From an uncultured Clostridia bacterium (GTDB taxonomy: Bacteria; Bacillota; Clostridia; TANB77; CAG-508), in contig CALXJZ010000010.1 of the NCBI GenBank assembly GCA_944388745.1, forward strand, positions 1-37,963: 37,963 nt of DNA. Direction: 5' to 3'. The notes under the pieces are model-generated. The model searched no databases, had not been told where the DNA came from, and worked only from the letters and a program-made list of their open reading frames with translations. The position numbers were made by a program, and so were the translations under genes. Below, piece after piece: positions 23,843 to 32,528 of this stretch. Every line of letters starts with the position of its first letter. Within the stretch, counting starts at the first letter, position 1.

Positions 23843-25798
23843 ATGTTCAAATTACATTCAGAATACAAACCAACAGGAGACCAACCAAAAGCAATAGAAT
23901 ACTTATCAAAAGGAATAGAAGAAGGAAAAAAATTCCAAACATTACTTGGAGTAACAGGTTCAGGAAAAACCTTTACAATGGCAAATGTAATTCAACAAGT
24001 ACAAAAACCAACACTTGTATTAGCACACAACAAAACACTTGCTGGACAATTATACAGCGAATTCAAAGAGTTCTTTCCAGAAAATAATGTTGAATATTTT
24101 GTATCGTATTATGACTATTACCAACCAGAAAGCTATATTCCCTCTTCTGACACATATATTGAAAAAGACTCATCTGTAAATGACGAAATAGATAAATTAA
24201 GACATTCTGCTACACTATCACTATTTGAAACTAAAGACGTAATTATCGTAGCATCTGTTTCATGTATCTATGGTTTAGGAGACCCTGTTGATTACCAAGA
24301 AATGATGCTCTCATTAAGACCTGGCATGAATAAATCAAGAGATGCTGTGTTAAAAAAATTAATAACTATGCAGTATACAAGAAATGAAATTGATTTTAAA
24401 AGAGGCACTTTTAGAGCAAAAGGTGATATTGTAGAAATTTATCCATCTGACCAATCAGAATCTGCTGTTAGAGTTGAATTCTGGGGTGACGAAATAGAAA
24501 AAATAACAGAAATAAATCCTTTAACAGGAAAACCTATTGGCTCAAGAAAACATATACTAATCTCCCCTGCCTCTCATTATGTTACAACAAAAGAGAAAAT
24601 GGAAAGAGCTTTAGTTACAATTGAACAAGAAATGGAAGAACGAGTAAAATATTTCAAATCACAAAACAAATTAATCGAAGCTCAAAGAATTGAAGAAAGA
24701 ACAAATTTTGATATGGAAATGATGAAAGAAACTGGATTTTGTTCTGGTATTGAAAACTATTCAAGACATATCAGTGGAAGACCTGAAGGAAGTCCTCCTT
24801 ATACCTTATTTGACTATTTTCCAGATGATTTTCTTTTATTTATTGATGAGTCACATGCAACAATTCCTCAAGTTAGAGCAATGTATAATGGTGACCATGC
24901 TAGAAAAAAATCTTTAATAGACTATGGTTTCCGTCTACCTTCTGCATATGACAATAGACCTTTAAAATTCGAAGAATTTGAGCAAAAACTAAATCAAGTT
25001 GTTTTTGTTAGTGCCACACCTGCAGATTATGAAAAAGAACATTCAGGCAATAATGTTGTTGAACAAATTATTAGACCAACTGGTCTTCTGGACCCTAAAA
25101 TAGAAGTTAAACCTGTTGCAAATCAAATTGATGATTTATTAGAACAAATCAGATTAAGAGTTGAGAAAAAAGAACGTGTCTTAGTAACAACTTTAACTAA
25201 GAAAATGGCAGAAGATTTAACTGAATATTTAAAAAGTTTAGATGTAAAAGTAACATATATGCATTCTGAAACAAAAGCATTGGAAAGAATGGAAATTATA
25301 AGAAATTTACGTTTAGGTGAATTTGATGTTTTAGTTGGAATCAACCTTTTAAGAGAAGGTCTAGATATTCCAGAAGTATCATTAGTTGCAATATTAGATG
25401 CTGATAAAGAAGGATTTTTACGTTCAGAAAGGTCTTTAATACAAACTATCGGACGTGCTGCAAGAAATACTGATGGTACTGTTATTATGTATGCAGATGA
25501 ATTGACTGATAGCATGGAAAAAGCAATTTCTGAAACAAATCGTAGAAGAAAAATCCAACAAGAATACAATAAAGAACATAATATCACACCAAAAACTATT
25601 AACAAATCTGTTCGTGATACTATTAAAGTAACAAATGTTGAAGATATTGGTGTTGAATTTAAACTAGAAAAAACTGATGATATTAAAGAAACTATCAATA
25701 AACTTACTGAAGAAATGCTTGCATATGCAAGTCAAATGGAATTTGAAAAGGCTGCAGAACTGCGTGATAAAATAAAAGAATTAGAAAACTTATTATAA
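23843..25798 (+). CDS. uvrB: UvrABC excinuclease subunit B
   Basis: The helicase-like damage-verification subunit of nucleotide excision repair. 651 residues, full length. Walker A is GVTGSGKT at residues 36-43. The DNA-clamping beta-hairpin is [12 protein letters not shown], followed by the DESHATIPQ box, the C-terminal helicase motifs ([37 protein letters not shown]) and a C-terminal UVR motif ([17 protein letters not shown]) that contacts UvrC. AGGAGG lies 6 bases before the ATG. uvrA, usually the next gene, is absent; a hairpin follows the stop instead. Confidence 0.98.
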   Translation: MFKLHSEYKPTGDQPKAIEYLSKGIEEGKKFQTLLGVTGSGKTFTMANVIQQVQKPTLVLAHNKTLAGQLYSEFKEFFPENNVEYFVSYYDYYQPESYIPSSDTYIEKDSSVNDEIDKLRHSATLSLFETKDVIIVASVSCIYGLGDPVDYQEMMLSLRPGMNKSRDAVLKKLITMQYTRNEIDFKRGTFRAKGDIVEIYPSDQSESAVRVEFWGDEIEKITEINPLTGKPIGSRKHILISPASHYVTTKEKMERALVTIEQEMEERVKYFKSQNKLIEAQRIEERTNFDMEMMKETGFCSGIENYSRHISGRPEGSPPYTLFDYFPDDFLLFIDESHATIPQVRAMYNGDHARKKSLIDYGFRLPSAYDNRPLKFEEFEQKLNQVVFVSATPADYEKEHSGNNVVEQIIRPTGLLDPKIEVKPVANQIDDLLEQIRLRVEKKERVLVTTLTKKMAEDLTEYLKSLDVKVTYMHSETKALERMEIIRNLRLGEFDVLVGINLLREGLDIPEVSLVAILDADKEGFLRSERSLIQTIGRAARNTDGTVIMYADELTDSMEKAISETNRRRKIQQEYNKEHNITPKTINKSVRDTIKVTNVEDIGVEFKLEKTDDIKETINKLTEEMLAYASQMEFEKAAELRDKIKELENLL

Positions 25799-25825
25799 AA
25801 TTATTATCTTTATGCAATTACAAAA

Positions 25826-25872
25826 ATCGCTATTTGCCTTGTTTTCTTTAGAAAAACATTTCAAATAGCGAT
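25826..25872. terminator. Terminator-like hairpin after uvrB
   Basis: ATCGCTATTTG pairs with CAAATAGCGAT (11 bp) around a 25-base loop that has an inner GTTTTC/GAAAAAC pairing. The T tract is poor. Confidence 0.5.
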
Positions 25873-25915
25873 ATTAATATATACTTTTCATCTTGCTTAT
25901 CATAATATGATATAG

Positions 25916-26163
25916 CAATTTTCATTTACTGTAGAATCGTTAATTAACAGTGACAAAAACGTGATTTTAACTCGTCACAATTGACGATATATCTTCCCTC
26001 TTTTTCATAGTGCTCGATTCCATTTTCTTTTAGGAAATCAAGCTCATTTCTCTCTAATACTAAAGAGATAAATTTTGTCCTTGCCCCTACTACTTTTGAG
26101 TAGAGATATCTAGAAAAAACCATCGTATATCATCCTCCTTTACAGTACAGTAAATGAATATTG
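25916..26163. repeat. 248-bp unit bounded by 18-bp inverted repeats
   Basis: CAATTTTCATTTACTGTA at 25916-25933 and its reverse complement at 26146-26163 match at 17 of 18 bases. They enclose only the 59-residue ORF and its ribosome site. This could be a small mobile cassette, or a pair of binding sites. Confidence 0.55.
25944..26123 (-). CDS. 59-residue protein of unknown function
   Basis: A small ORF read from ATG at 26123 with AAAGGAGG 10 bases upstream, ending in TAA. Composition is that of a real protein: a basic N-terminus (MVFSRYLYSKVVGARTKF), a helix-like middle (LVLERNELDFLKENGI), and a C-terminal half with IVNCDELKSRFCHC carrying three cysteines. The family is not recognised. It is the sole content of the inverted-repeat unit at 25916-26163. 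Confidence 0.6.
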   Translation of the reverse strand: MVFSRYLYSKVVGARTKFISLVLERNELDFLKENGIEHYEKEGRYIVNCDELKSRFCHC

Positions 26164-26306
26164 TAAAAAGTTTAGGAAAATTATACTAGATGGTTTGTAA
26201 AAATTTGCAAAATTTATATTTCATGATAAAAAAATTATACAAAATAGTTTTCTATTTTATGAAAATTAGCTTTTATAATTTTTCTTCATCCCAAATTTCC
26301 AAATAA

Positions 26307-27167
26307 TCAATCTTTTAAATTATACAAATCTTGTTCTACTAAAAGTTTTGCTCTCTTTTTAGTTTTTTCATCAGAGTTAAGTGCATCTTCCAAAAATTCA
26401 GGATGTTTTACTAGAAAATACCTCATCGTTTTATCTGGATTTTCAAAGAACTTTTCTAACATTTTTTCTTGATTCTCATTTATAATACCTAGTTCTAGGG
26501 CTTCTTTAAATAAAGAATTATCAACTTGAACTAATGATAAAGATTTTATACCTTTTTCTTCTATTTTCTCTTTTCCACCTTGCATACGGTCAACAACAGA
26601 GCAAGATACAACAATCTTACCACCTAAATTTTCAATTGCTGGTATCCAAGCTCTTATATAACTTGATGCTACTGTAATTAAATCTGCTATATGTAATACT
26701 TTCTTACCTTCTATATTTTCTACTTTGTTAGTATTTTCAAAATTATAATCACTTACAACTGTTGTCAAGTCTTTGTATATTGAAATATGTGTTTTTTTAA
26801 ATAAATATGCTAATATATTTGAGAAGAACCAATCTCTTCTTTCCCCACCTGAAATATAATCAATTTCGTTAATATTAATGTTTTCTTCTATATATTTTTT
26901 CATAATGTCAATTACATTTTTATAAATTTCATTTTCTTGATATTGTTTAGATACTTTTTCAAATACTTTTTTAGGTAAAGTCATTTTATCTGCCAATAGC
27001 TCATCAATATAGTTTAGTAACTCTACAGCATCTTTTTCACTTCCATACACGAAATGTGTATTTATAAAATAGGGTCCAATTTTTCCTGATGTATACCAAA
27101 ATGGTTTGTTTTCTTCGCAAAATCTAATTGCATTTGTTTTGAATAAATAAGATGTAATATTATTCAT
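26307..27167 (-). CDS. Orotate phosphoribosyltransferase-like protein
   Basis: About 286 residues. It resembles a longer PyrE-like group: N-terminal FWYTSGKIGPYFINTHF as in orotate phosphoribosyltransferases (SGxxSPxY-like), ISGGERRDWFFSN, and a PRTase loop region VLHIADLITVASSYIRAWIP. In that loop the usual acidic pair plus TTGGS is replaced. PyrE makes OMP from orotate and PRPP, so it would supply PyrF in this window. It is not in the pyr operon and its PRPP loop is atypical, so another phosphoribosyl substrate is possible. The start at 27167 follows AAAGGAG at 8 bases. Confidence 0.75.
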   Translation of the reverse strand: MNNITSYLFKTNAIRFCEENKPFWYTSGKIGPYFINTHFVYGSEKDAVELLNYIDELLADKMTLPKKVFEKVSKQYQENEIYKNVIDIMKKYIEENININEIDYISGGERRDWFFSNILAYLFKKTHISIYKDLTTVVSDYNFENTNKVENIEGKKVLHIADLITVASSYIRAWIPAIENLGGKIVVSCSVVDRMQGGKEKIEEKGIKSLSLVQVDNSLFKEALELGIINENQEKMLEKFFENPDKTMRYFLVKHPEFLEDALNSDEKTKKRAKLLVEQDLYNLKD

Positions 27168-27261
27168 CCTTTTCTCTCCTTTCAAATTTCACATTTTAAT
27201 TACATTTTTTATCTTAAAATGTTTTGAACTATAAAGAAAATATTTTTATAGCTTAAATTCA

Positions 27262-27804
27262 TTAAAAAATATTTAAATATTTTAAACTAGATAAAATAAA
27301 ATCTAGTATTAAAATTCCAATTAGTACATATACTATTATTACTTTTACATTAGTTTTTATTTTAATTTCTACTTTTTGAATAAAATCTTCAATTAAAGGA
27401 TGCAATTTTTCTAATAAAATCAAACCAATTAATCCCCAAAATATAGTATACATTAGACTTACTCTACCTTGAATATTTAAAAAGTCATTTGAATAATCCC
27501 ACCATCTTAGTCCAAAAATTTCTTCAAATATTAGTGAAACAAAATATTCAAATACAGTAAATAAAATAGTTGCTATTAAAAATTTTTGAAATGGTTTTCC
27601 ATACATTTTCTTAGTAGTCAACAATAGAATAACTGCCCCAAATCCGTAAATTGGGCAAATTGGCCCAAATAGAAAGCCTCTTTTTACAAAGGTACCATGA
27701 ATTATGAATGCATATATTGTTTCTATTATCCATCCTAAAAATGAGTAGATAAAAAAATATGCGATATAGTCTATTATTTTTTCTTTAGTAGTTTTTCTAA
27801 CCAT
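27262..27804 (-). CDS. CmpB-family putative ABC transporter permease / membrane protein
   Basis: About 180 residues with five hydrophobic helices. Characteristic stretches are YFFIYSFLGWIIETIYAFI, RGFLFGPICPIYGFGAV and LRWWDYSNDFLNIQGRVSL, matching the family annotated as putative ABC transporter permease (CmpB, PF06541-type). Its biochemical role is not established. The start at 27804 follows GGGAG at 5 bases; 27816 is possible. No ATPase gene is adjacent. Confidence 0.8.
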   Translation of the reverse strand: MVRKTTKEKIIDYIAYFFIYSFLGWIIETIYAFIIHGTFVKRGFLFGPICPIYGFGAVILLLTTKKMYGKPFQKFLIATILFTVFEYFVSLIFEEIFGLRWWDYSNDFLNIQGRVSLMYTIFWGLIGLILLEKLHPLIEDFIQKVEIKIKTNVKVIIVYVLIGILILDFILSSLKYLNIF

Positions 27805-28044
27805 AATCTCTCCCATTTTTCTTTCCTTTTTATTTTCAAATTGTTATTGCATTAAATAATTTTATTGAATTATATTTATTATTAAAATCACTCTTCTTAC
27901 ATTTTACCACTTTTTTTCATATTTGTCACTTTTTTAATATTTTTTTAATAATTACTAGACATTTTATTTTTGTTTTGTTATTATTATATAAGTAAATTAA
28001 AATGTTATGGATATAATACTTAACAAATGATGGAGGTAATAATT

Positions 28045-28467
28045 ATGTTGCAATTTAAAAAAGTAATTATTTTAATGGGGATATTTTTGTTTGTTTTTAT
28101 GTATAATTTTTGTTATGCTGTTGATTTGAATTTAGTTGATAATACTGACACTTCTACTGATTTAACAGCCAATAGTACAACTGAAAATTATTCTAATACT
28201 GACGATGATTTAAATTATAACAGCACTAATACAACTAATACTTCTAGTAATTCAAATAATTCAAGTTCTTATAGTTCTAATAGTAACTCTGCTTATTCTT
28301 CTAATAACTCTACTTCAAGTGGTAGCAGTTCAGCAAATGTTACTAGCACAACTTCAACTTCTACAAATGAATTAGAAATTTCAGACATTCTTAATATTTT
28401 AATAATTGTTATTGGCGTGTTATTAATATTACTTGCAATTGCTATTTTAATTAGATTAAAAAGATAA
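28045..28467 (+). CDS. Exported Ser/Asn/Thr-rich protein with C-terminal membrane anchor
   Basis: About 140 residues: a signal peptide (hydrophobic core VIILMGIFLFVFMYNF, cleavage likely after CYA), a long low-complexity region of Ser, Asn and Thr (about residues 30-110), and a C-terminal membrane helix (ILNILIIVIGVLLILLAIAIL) ending in RLKR. It should display a disordered linker outside the membrane. GGAGGT lies 7 bases before the ATG and TATAAT at 28012-28017. Its layout matches the next gene but the linker sequence differs. Function unknown. Confidence 0.7.
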   Translation: MLQFKKVIILMGIFLFVFMYNFCYAVDLNLVDNTDTSTDLTANSTTENYSNTDDDLNYNSTNTTNTSSNSNNSSSYSSNSNSAYSSNNSTSSGSSSANVTSTTSTSTNELEISDILNILIIVIGVLLILLAIAILIRLKR

Positions 28468-28537
28468 TAATTAAAGAAAATTTCAAAATTTATTATTAAT
28501 TAAGAAGTCACAAATTTGAAAATTTTTATTATTATTT

Positions 28538-28564
28538 AAAAACCAGTTTTGAACTGGTTTTTTT
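28538..28564 (+). terminator. Intrinsic terminator
   Basis: AACCAGTT/AACTGGTT (with flanking A/T pairs and a 3-base loop) followed by TTTTTTT. It ends the exported-protein gene. Confidence 0.85.
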
Positions 28565-28689
28565 ATTGTATAAGAATTTTTTCTCCTTTTTCTAACATTT
28601 TTTTCATGTATATTTTTAATTTGATATTTCATACTAATATTAGTATTTCATTTAATATGCAATATAATTTTTTATAGGAGGATTTTATT

Positions 28690-29145
28690 ATGTATAAGAA
28701 ATTAGCAATTGTTTTAAGTATTCTTATTGCAGCTATATTCTCTTTTAGTGTATGTTTTGCAAATGATATGGCAAATGATGCAGTAGAAGGTGTTAGAAAT
28801 GTAGTTGGTGGTGCTGAAAATGCAGTTGAAGATGCTGCTAAAGATGTTACTAACGCTGCCAAAGATGCTACTAATTCTGTAGAAAATAAAATGGAAAATG
28901 CAACAAATACAATGAATACTAATGGCGAACATAATACTACAAGAAATACAACAAATAATAGAGTAACATCAAGTACTTCAACTTATAATGCTACTAGAAC
29001 TAATGCAGAAGGTTCTACTCTAATGGGTATGAATGCAACTATGTGGACTTGGCTTATTATAGGAATTGCAGCTATTGCTATTATTGCGTTAGTATGGTAT
29101 TATTCAATGCAAATGCGTTCTTCTAATTATGATGATAAAGATTAA
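28690..29145 (+). CDS. Exported Ala/Asn/Thr-rich protein with C-terminal membrane anchor
   Basis: A 151-residue protein with the same plan as the previous gene: signal peptide (LAIVLSILIAAIFSFSVCFA), a helical Ala/Asp/Asn region with heptad-like repeats (GAENAVEDAAKDVTNAAKDA), a Thr/Asn linker, then a C-terminal helix (WLIIGIAAIAIIALVWYY) and a short charged tail. The repeats resemble amphipathic helices of stress or LEA-like proteins in composition. Function unknown. AGGAGG lies 8 bases before the ATG, and separate terminators bracket it. Confidence 0.7.
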   Translation: MYKKLAIVLSILIAAIFSFSVCFANDMANDAVEGVRNVVGGAENAVEDAAKDVTNAAKDATNSVENKMENATNTMNTNGEHNTTRNTTNNRVTSSTSTYNATRTNAEGSTLMGMNATMWTWLIIGIAAIAIIALVWYYSMQMRSSNYDDKD

Positions 29146-29170
29146 TTAAATGATTACTTTTATCAATCGG

Positions 29171-29199
29171 AAAAAATTCTGTATTAAACAGAGTTTTTT
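29171..29199 (+). terminator. Intrinsic terminator
   Basis: AAAAAATTCTGT pairs with ACAGAGTTTTTT (one G-T pair) and the right arm supplies the T run. Confidence 0.75.
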
Positions 29200-29201
29200 C
29201 T

Positions 29202-29230
29202 TTTACTATTCTTTTATCTTATGATATAAT
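29202..29230 (+). promoter_or_regulatory. Sigma-A promoter of smpB
   Basis: TTTACT, 17 bases, TATAAT, with TGA before the -10. The same hexamers, spacing and TGA occur at guaA. Confidence 0.7.
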
Positions 29231-29265
29231 ATTCTAAAATTTATATTATAAGAGAGGTTACTATT

Positions 29266-29718
29266 ATGAACACAAAGTTAATTGCTAAAAATCCAACTGC
29301 ATATCACAACTATACAATCGAAAACAAATTAGAAGCTGGAATTGTTTTATCTGGTACTGAAATTAAATCAATTAGAAGCGGAAAAGTCAATATGAAAGAC
29401 TGCTATGCAATTATAAAAAATGGAGAAGTGTTTGTTGTTGGTATGCATATAAGTCCTTATGAACAAGGAAATATATTCAATAAAGATCCTTTAAGAAATA
29501 GAAAACTTTTATTAAATAAAAAAGAAATTAATAAATTAATAGGATTAACCAAACAAAAAGGTTATAGTCTTGTCCCTATTTCTCTATATTTTAAAGGTAG
29601 TTTTGTTAAGCTAGAACTTGGTATAGGTAAAGGAAAAAAATTGTATGATAAAAGACAAGATTTGGCTAAAAAAGATGCTGGGCGAAGAATTCAACATGCT
29701 ATAAAAAACAGGTATTAA
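29266..29718 (+). CDS. smpB: SsrA-binding protein SmpB
   Basis: SmpB binds tmRNA and delivers it to stalled ribosomes for trans-translation. 150 residues, standard length. Hallmarks are [35 protein letters not shown], and the basic C-terminal tail [20 protein letters not shown], which folds in the decoding centre. GAGAGG lies upstream of the ATG and there is a dedicated promoter. The stop codon is immediately followed by the large palindrome at 29719-29839. tmRNA itself was not found. Confidence 0.97.
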   Translation: MNTKLIAKNPTAYHNYTIENKLEAGIVLSGTEIKSIRSGKVNMKDCYAIIKNGEVFVVGMHISPYEQGNIFNKDPLRNRKLLLNKKEINKLIGLTKQKGYSLVPISLYFKGSFVKLELGIGKGKKLYDKRQDLAKKDAGRRIQHAIKNRY

Positions 29719-29839
29719 GGGGACGGGTGTCGCATTGGGGACGTTTCTCATGCGACATTTTTGAATTATAGAAATATTATCATAAAATTTATATAATAAA
29801 TGTCGCATGAGAAACGTCCCCAATGCGACACCCATCCCC
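29719..29839. repeat. 121-bp palindromic element: two inverted REP-like units
   Basis: Two 42-base arms (29719-29760 and 29798-29839) are reverse complements except one base, with a 37-base AT-rich loop. Each arm itself contains TGTCGCAT/ATGCGACA around a GGGGACGTTTCTC core and GGGGACGGG (or GGGGATGGG) at the outer edge. It sits between the convergent smpB and fba stops, touching smpB directly, and could act as a bidirectional terminator. Confidence 0.85.
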
Positions 29840-29853
29840 TAATCCCTCTTCTT

Positions 29854-30783
29854 TTAAATTTTATTACTAGAACCAAAAACATCTTTCATTTTATGTTCAA
29901 CTGTTTCTTTAATTAAATCTCTTGCAGGTCCTAAATATTTTCTTGGATCAAATACATTTGGTTCTTCACTAAATTCTTTTCTAATTGCAGCTGTCATAGC
30001 TAAACGTAAATCTGTATCTACATTAATTTTTGATACTCCAGAAATACTTGCTTCATGTAAAATTTCATCTGGTACACCTTTTGCACCTGGTATATCTCCA
30101 CCATACTTATTGCACATTTTTACTAATTCTGGAATAACTGTTGAAGCTCCATGTAATACTATTGGTGTATTTGGTATTCTTTCTTTTATTTGTTTTAAAA
30201 TATCAAATCTTAATTTTGCTTCTCCTTTAAATTTATATGCTCCATGACTTGTTCCGATAGCTATTGCTAAAGAATCACAACCTGTTCTTCTAACAAATTC
30301 TTCTGCTTGAGCTGGGTCTGTATACATTGCATCTTTTGCTTCTACATTAACATCATCTTCAATTCCAGCTAATTTTCCAAGTTCAGCTTCCACTACAACT
30401 CCTTTTGAATGAGCATAATCTACAACTTGCTTTGTTAATGCCACATTTTCTTCAAAATCATATTTTGAACCATCAATCATAACAGATGTAAATCCTGCAT
30501 CTATACACATTTTAGCTGTTTCAAAGTCTGGTCCATGGTCTAAATGAATTGCAACTGGAACTTCTGGATGTTCCTCTACTGCTGCTTCTACCATTTTCAT
30601 TAAATATCCTACTCTTGCATATTTTATTGCACTTGAAGATGCTTGTAATATAACGGGAGACTTACTTTCAGCTGCTGCATCTACTATTGCTTGTATTATT
30701 TCCATATTGTTTACATTAAATGCACCTATTGCAAATCCCTCTTTCATTGATTTTTCAAACATTTCCTTTGTTGTAACTAACAT
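29854..30783 (-). CDS. fba: Fructose-1,6-bisphosphate aldolase, class II
   Basis: The zinc-dependent glycolytic aldolase splitting FBP into DHAP and G3P. 309 residues. Metal and substrate motifs are AIHLDHGPDFETAK, MIDGSKYDFEENV, AIGTSHGAYKF and VLHGASTV; NVDTDLRLA holds the phosphate-binding part. GAAAGGA lies upstream of the ATG. The transcript ends at the GGGGAC palindrome 14 bases after the stop. Single gene, no operon partners. Confidence 0.96.
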   Translation of the reverse strand: MLVTTKEMFEKSMKEGFAIGAFNVNNMEIIQAIVDAAAESKSPVILQASSSAIKYARVGYLMKMVEAAVEEHPEVPVAIHLDHGPDFETAKMCIDAGFTSVMIDGSKYDFEENVALTKQVVDYAHSKGVVVEAELGKLAGIEDDVNVEAKDAMYTDPAQAEEFVRRTGCDSLAIAIGTSHGAYKFKGEAKLRFDILKQIKERIPNTPIVLHGASTVIPELVKMCNKYGGDIPGAKGVPDEILHEASISGVSKINVDTDLRLAMTAAIRKEFSEEPNVFDPRKYLGPARDLIKETVEHKMKDVFGSSNKI

Positions 30784-30805
30784 ATTATCATTCCTTTCTT
30801 TCTTG

Positions 30806-30834
30806 AGGGATTTAAGGACCGGCCCCTAATCCCT
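30806..30834. repeat. REP-like hairpin upstream of fba
   Basis: AGGGATT and AATCCCT arms enclose TAAGGACCGGCCCCT. It resembles the repeat at 15850-15904. Confidence 0.5.
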
Positions 30835-30873
30835 TCTGACCCTATTCTATTTCTATTTTTCTTATATGTCAAG

Positions 30874-30909
30874 AAAAATGAGAAGAAAATTTAATCCTTC
30901 TCATTTTTT
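30874..30909. terminator. Intrinsic terminator (bidirectional)
   Basis: AAAAATGAGAAG/CTTCTCATTTTT, 12-bp stem with an 11-base loop and T runs on both strands. It ends the small gene at 30915. Confidence 0.8.
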
Positions 30910-30914
30910 ATACC

Positions 30915-31087
30915 TTATTGGTTACTTTTTTCATAAATATAACTTGAACACATTGATTCATCTGCTTGTTTTGTATCACAATTTTTTGTTGGTTCTACTT
31001 GAATTGCTTGTAATTTGCATAAATTTTGATTTTTCTCATTGTATTTACATGCCCAACTGTACAATGTATTTTTTGATTTCCTTCCAT
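30915..31087 (-). CDS. DUF1540-like small Cys-rich protein, probable 1-base frameshift
   Basis: The reading frame ending at 30915 encodes about 56 residues with four to five cysteines in the pattern SWACKYNEKNQNLCKLQAIQV...NCDTKQADESMCSSY. This resembles DUF1540-type proteins (C-x2-YN ... C-x-I-x-V ... C ... C). GGAGGT followed 6 bases later by ATG at 31087 is the natural start, but that ATG is in another frame and stops after 30 codons. One more A in the six-A run (T6 at 31069-31074) would join them to give MEGNQKNTLYSW. A GTG at 31100 is in frame but overlaps the ribosome site. Function unknown; metal binding is plausible. Confidence 0.55.
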
Positions 31088-31210
31088 GAGTTACCTCCAC
31101 ATACGTATAATTTTTTCTATTTTCTAATAATATTAGTATGTGAATTTGAAATTAAAATTATTCAATATCTAATGAAAAATTTAAATGTTTACAAAATCAA
31201 ATTAATATTT

Positions 31211-31900
31211 TTAACATTCTTGTTTCGAATTAATACATTTTTTATTGGGTTCTTTAAAACTCAAGTACCAGCTTATACCATTTCTATTCTCTTCTATTTG
31301 TTCATTTCTTTCTTCTAACTGTTCAAATGTTTTTGGAATTGATTGAATCACAGGTTGGTTAGGCATCCAATTTGCAGCAGTTGAAGAATTCATGCAATCA
31401 GCCATTTGTAATGCTTGAACAATTCTTATTATTTCTGGTATAAAACGTCCTACATTCATAGGGTAAACAAGTATTGTTCTTATTATTTCCTTATCGTCAA
31501 TAATAAATACATTTCTAACAGTTTCTGTGTTGCTAATATCATTTGATATCATACCATATTTTCTTGCTATTTCTCCATTTCTATCAGCAATTATTGGAAA
31601 TGATACTTTTATTCCAGTTCTACAATAAATGTCATAAATCCAAGCTAAATGTGATGGATTGCTATCAACACTTAATCCCAATAACTCTGTATTTAGTTGC
31701 TTAAAATATGTATGTGCTCTTGTGAACGCTATCATTTCTGTTGTGCAAACTGGAGTAAAGTCTCCTGGATGAGAAAATAATACGAGCCATTTACCTTTGT
31801 AACCATCTAAACTAATTTCTCCAAATGTTGTTATTGCATGAAAATCAGGTGCTTTTTGACCTATTTTCACATTTCCATTCATCATTAATTCATAATCCAT
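31211..31900 (-). CDS. Peroxiredoxin (Prx6-like)
   Basis: A cytosolic thiol peroxidase of 229 residues that reduces H2O2 and alkyl hydroperoxides. The peroxidatic cysteine sits in FSHPGDFTPVCTTEMIAF, and the arginine-bearing YPMNVGRFIPEIIRIVQAL marks the Prx6 subfamily. Further cysteines (ADCMNSS and the C-terminal KCINSKQEC) could act in resolution. The ATG has AAGGAG 10 bases upstream. In an anaerobe it protects enzymes such as the hydrogenase; this link is inference. Confidence 0.93.
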   Translation of the reverse strand: MDYELMMNGNVKIGQKAPDFHAITTFGEISLDGYKGKWLVLFSHPGDFTPVCTTEMIAFTRAHTYFKQLNTELLGLSVDSNPSHLAWIYDIYCRTGIKVSFPIIADRNGEIARKYGMISNDISNTETVRNVFIIDDKEIIRTILVYPMNVGRFIPEIIRIVQALQMADCMNSSTAANWMPNQPVIQSIPKTFEQLEERNEQIEENRNGISWYLSFKEPNKKCINSKQEC

Positions 31901-32027
31901 AAAATATATTCTCCTTCCATTTTTATATATTTTATGGATTTTTTAGATTTTCGTTACAAGCTTTCAGTTTTAATAAAAATTATTTCTTTTAGTTAATAAC
32001 CTTATATATTTCTAAATTCTCATCTAC

Positions 32028-32051
32028 AAAGGTGTCTATTTAGACACCTTT
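32028..32051. terminator. Terminator-like perfect hairpin
   Basis: AAAGGTGTCTA pairs with TAGACACCTTT over 11 bp around TT. It lies just after the stop of the gene at 32061. The T run is short. Confidence 0.6.
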
Positions 32052-32060
32052 AATAATATG

Positions 32061-32528
32061 CTACTCAAAAGGTTTTAAAATACTATCTTCTAGTATATAA
32101 AATTTATAATTTGCTTCTACTAGTTGGTTTTCTGGTTTGAAAAATAAGATTTTTTGTAATGTACCTAATCTTGTTTTTTTTACTTTTTTTTGCTCAATTA
32201 CATATGGATTGCAATTTACGTATTCTTTTATAAGATTATCTTTACCGGCAACAATATTGAGATTTTCAATGTTATTTTCTCTCTTATAATAAAACATATA
32301 TGAATTTTCTTTATTTACGTATTCACATATATAATATTTATCCTCCGGTAATTCTTCATCTTGAATCGCAACTAATTCATATTTAGTAATTTCAATTTCT
32401 TCATAAGTACCAAACAATGTAAACAACAAGAAAATTAGGCCTAAAAAAACAAGTAATATTATTAGAATCCGATAATGTTTTTTTTTCTTTTTGTACATAT
32501 TTTTCATATACATTACAATAGTCATCAC
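32061..32528 (-). CDS. Membrane protein of unknown function, likely 3' part of a split gene
   Basis: Encodes up to 155 residues. After a lysine run come one membrane helix (RILIILLVFLGLIFLLF) and an extracytoplasmic region of mixed strands ending in LEDSILKPFE. None of the candidate start codons near 32513-32528 has a ribosome site. The frame overlaps the upstream ORF (32401-32685) through an A9 run; one A fewer would make a single protein of about 200 residues with two membrane helices. I do not recognise the family. Confidence 0.55.
   Translation of the reverse strand: MMTIVMYMKNMYKKKKKHYRILIILLVFLGLIFLLFTLFGTYEEIEITKYELVAIQDEELPEDKYYICEYVNKENSYMFYYKRENNIENLNIVAGKDNLIKEYVNCNPYVIEQKKVKKTRLGTLQKILFFKPENQLVEANYKFYILEDSILKPFE

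Noticed and set aside
29719..29853. ssrA (tmRNA) gene next to smpB
   Set aside because: The region is fully accounted for by the palindromic repeat; no tRNA-like ends or tag-coding region are present. No tRNA or rRNA gene was recognised elsewhere in the window.
31085..31100. GTG at 31100 as start of the DUF1540-like gene
   Set aside because: It overlaps the GGAGGT site that is correctly spaced for the ATG at 31087; a one-base frameshift explains the layout better, although GTG is not excluded.
30866..31318. 150-codon plus-strand ORF opposite the peroxiredoxin and small gene
   Set aside because: It has no ribosome site, runs antisense through two credible genes and a terminator, and has the Phe/Leu/Ile-rich composition of a shadow frame.
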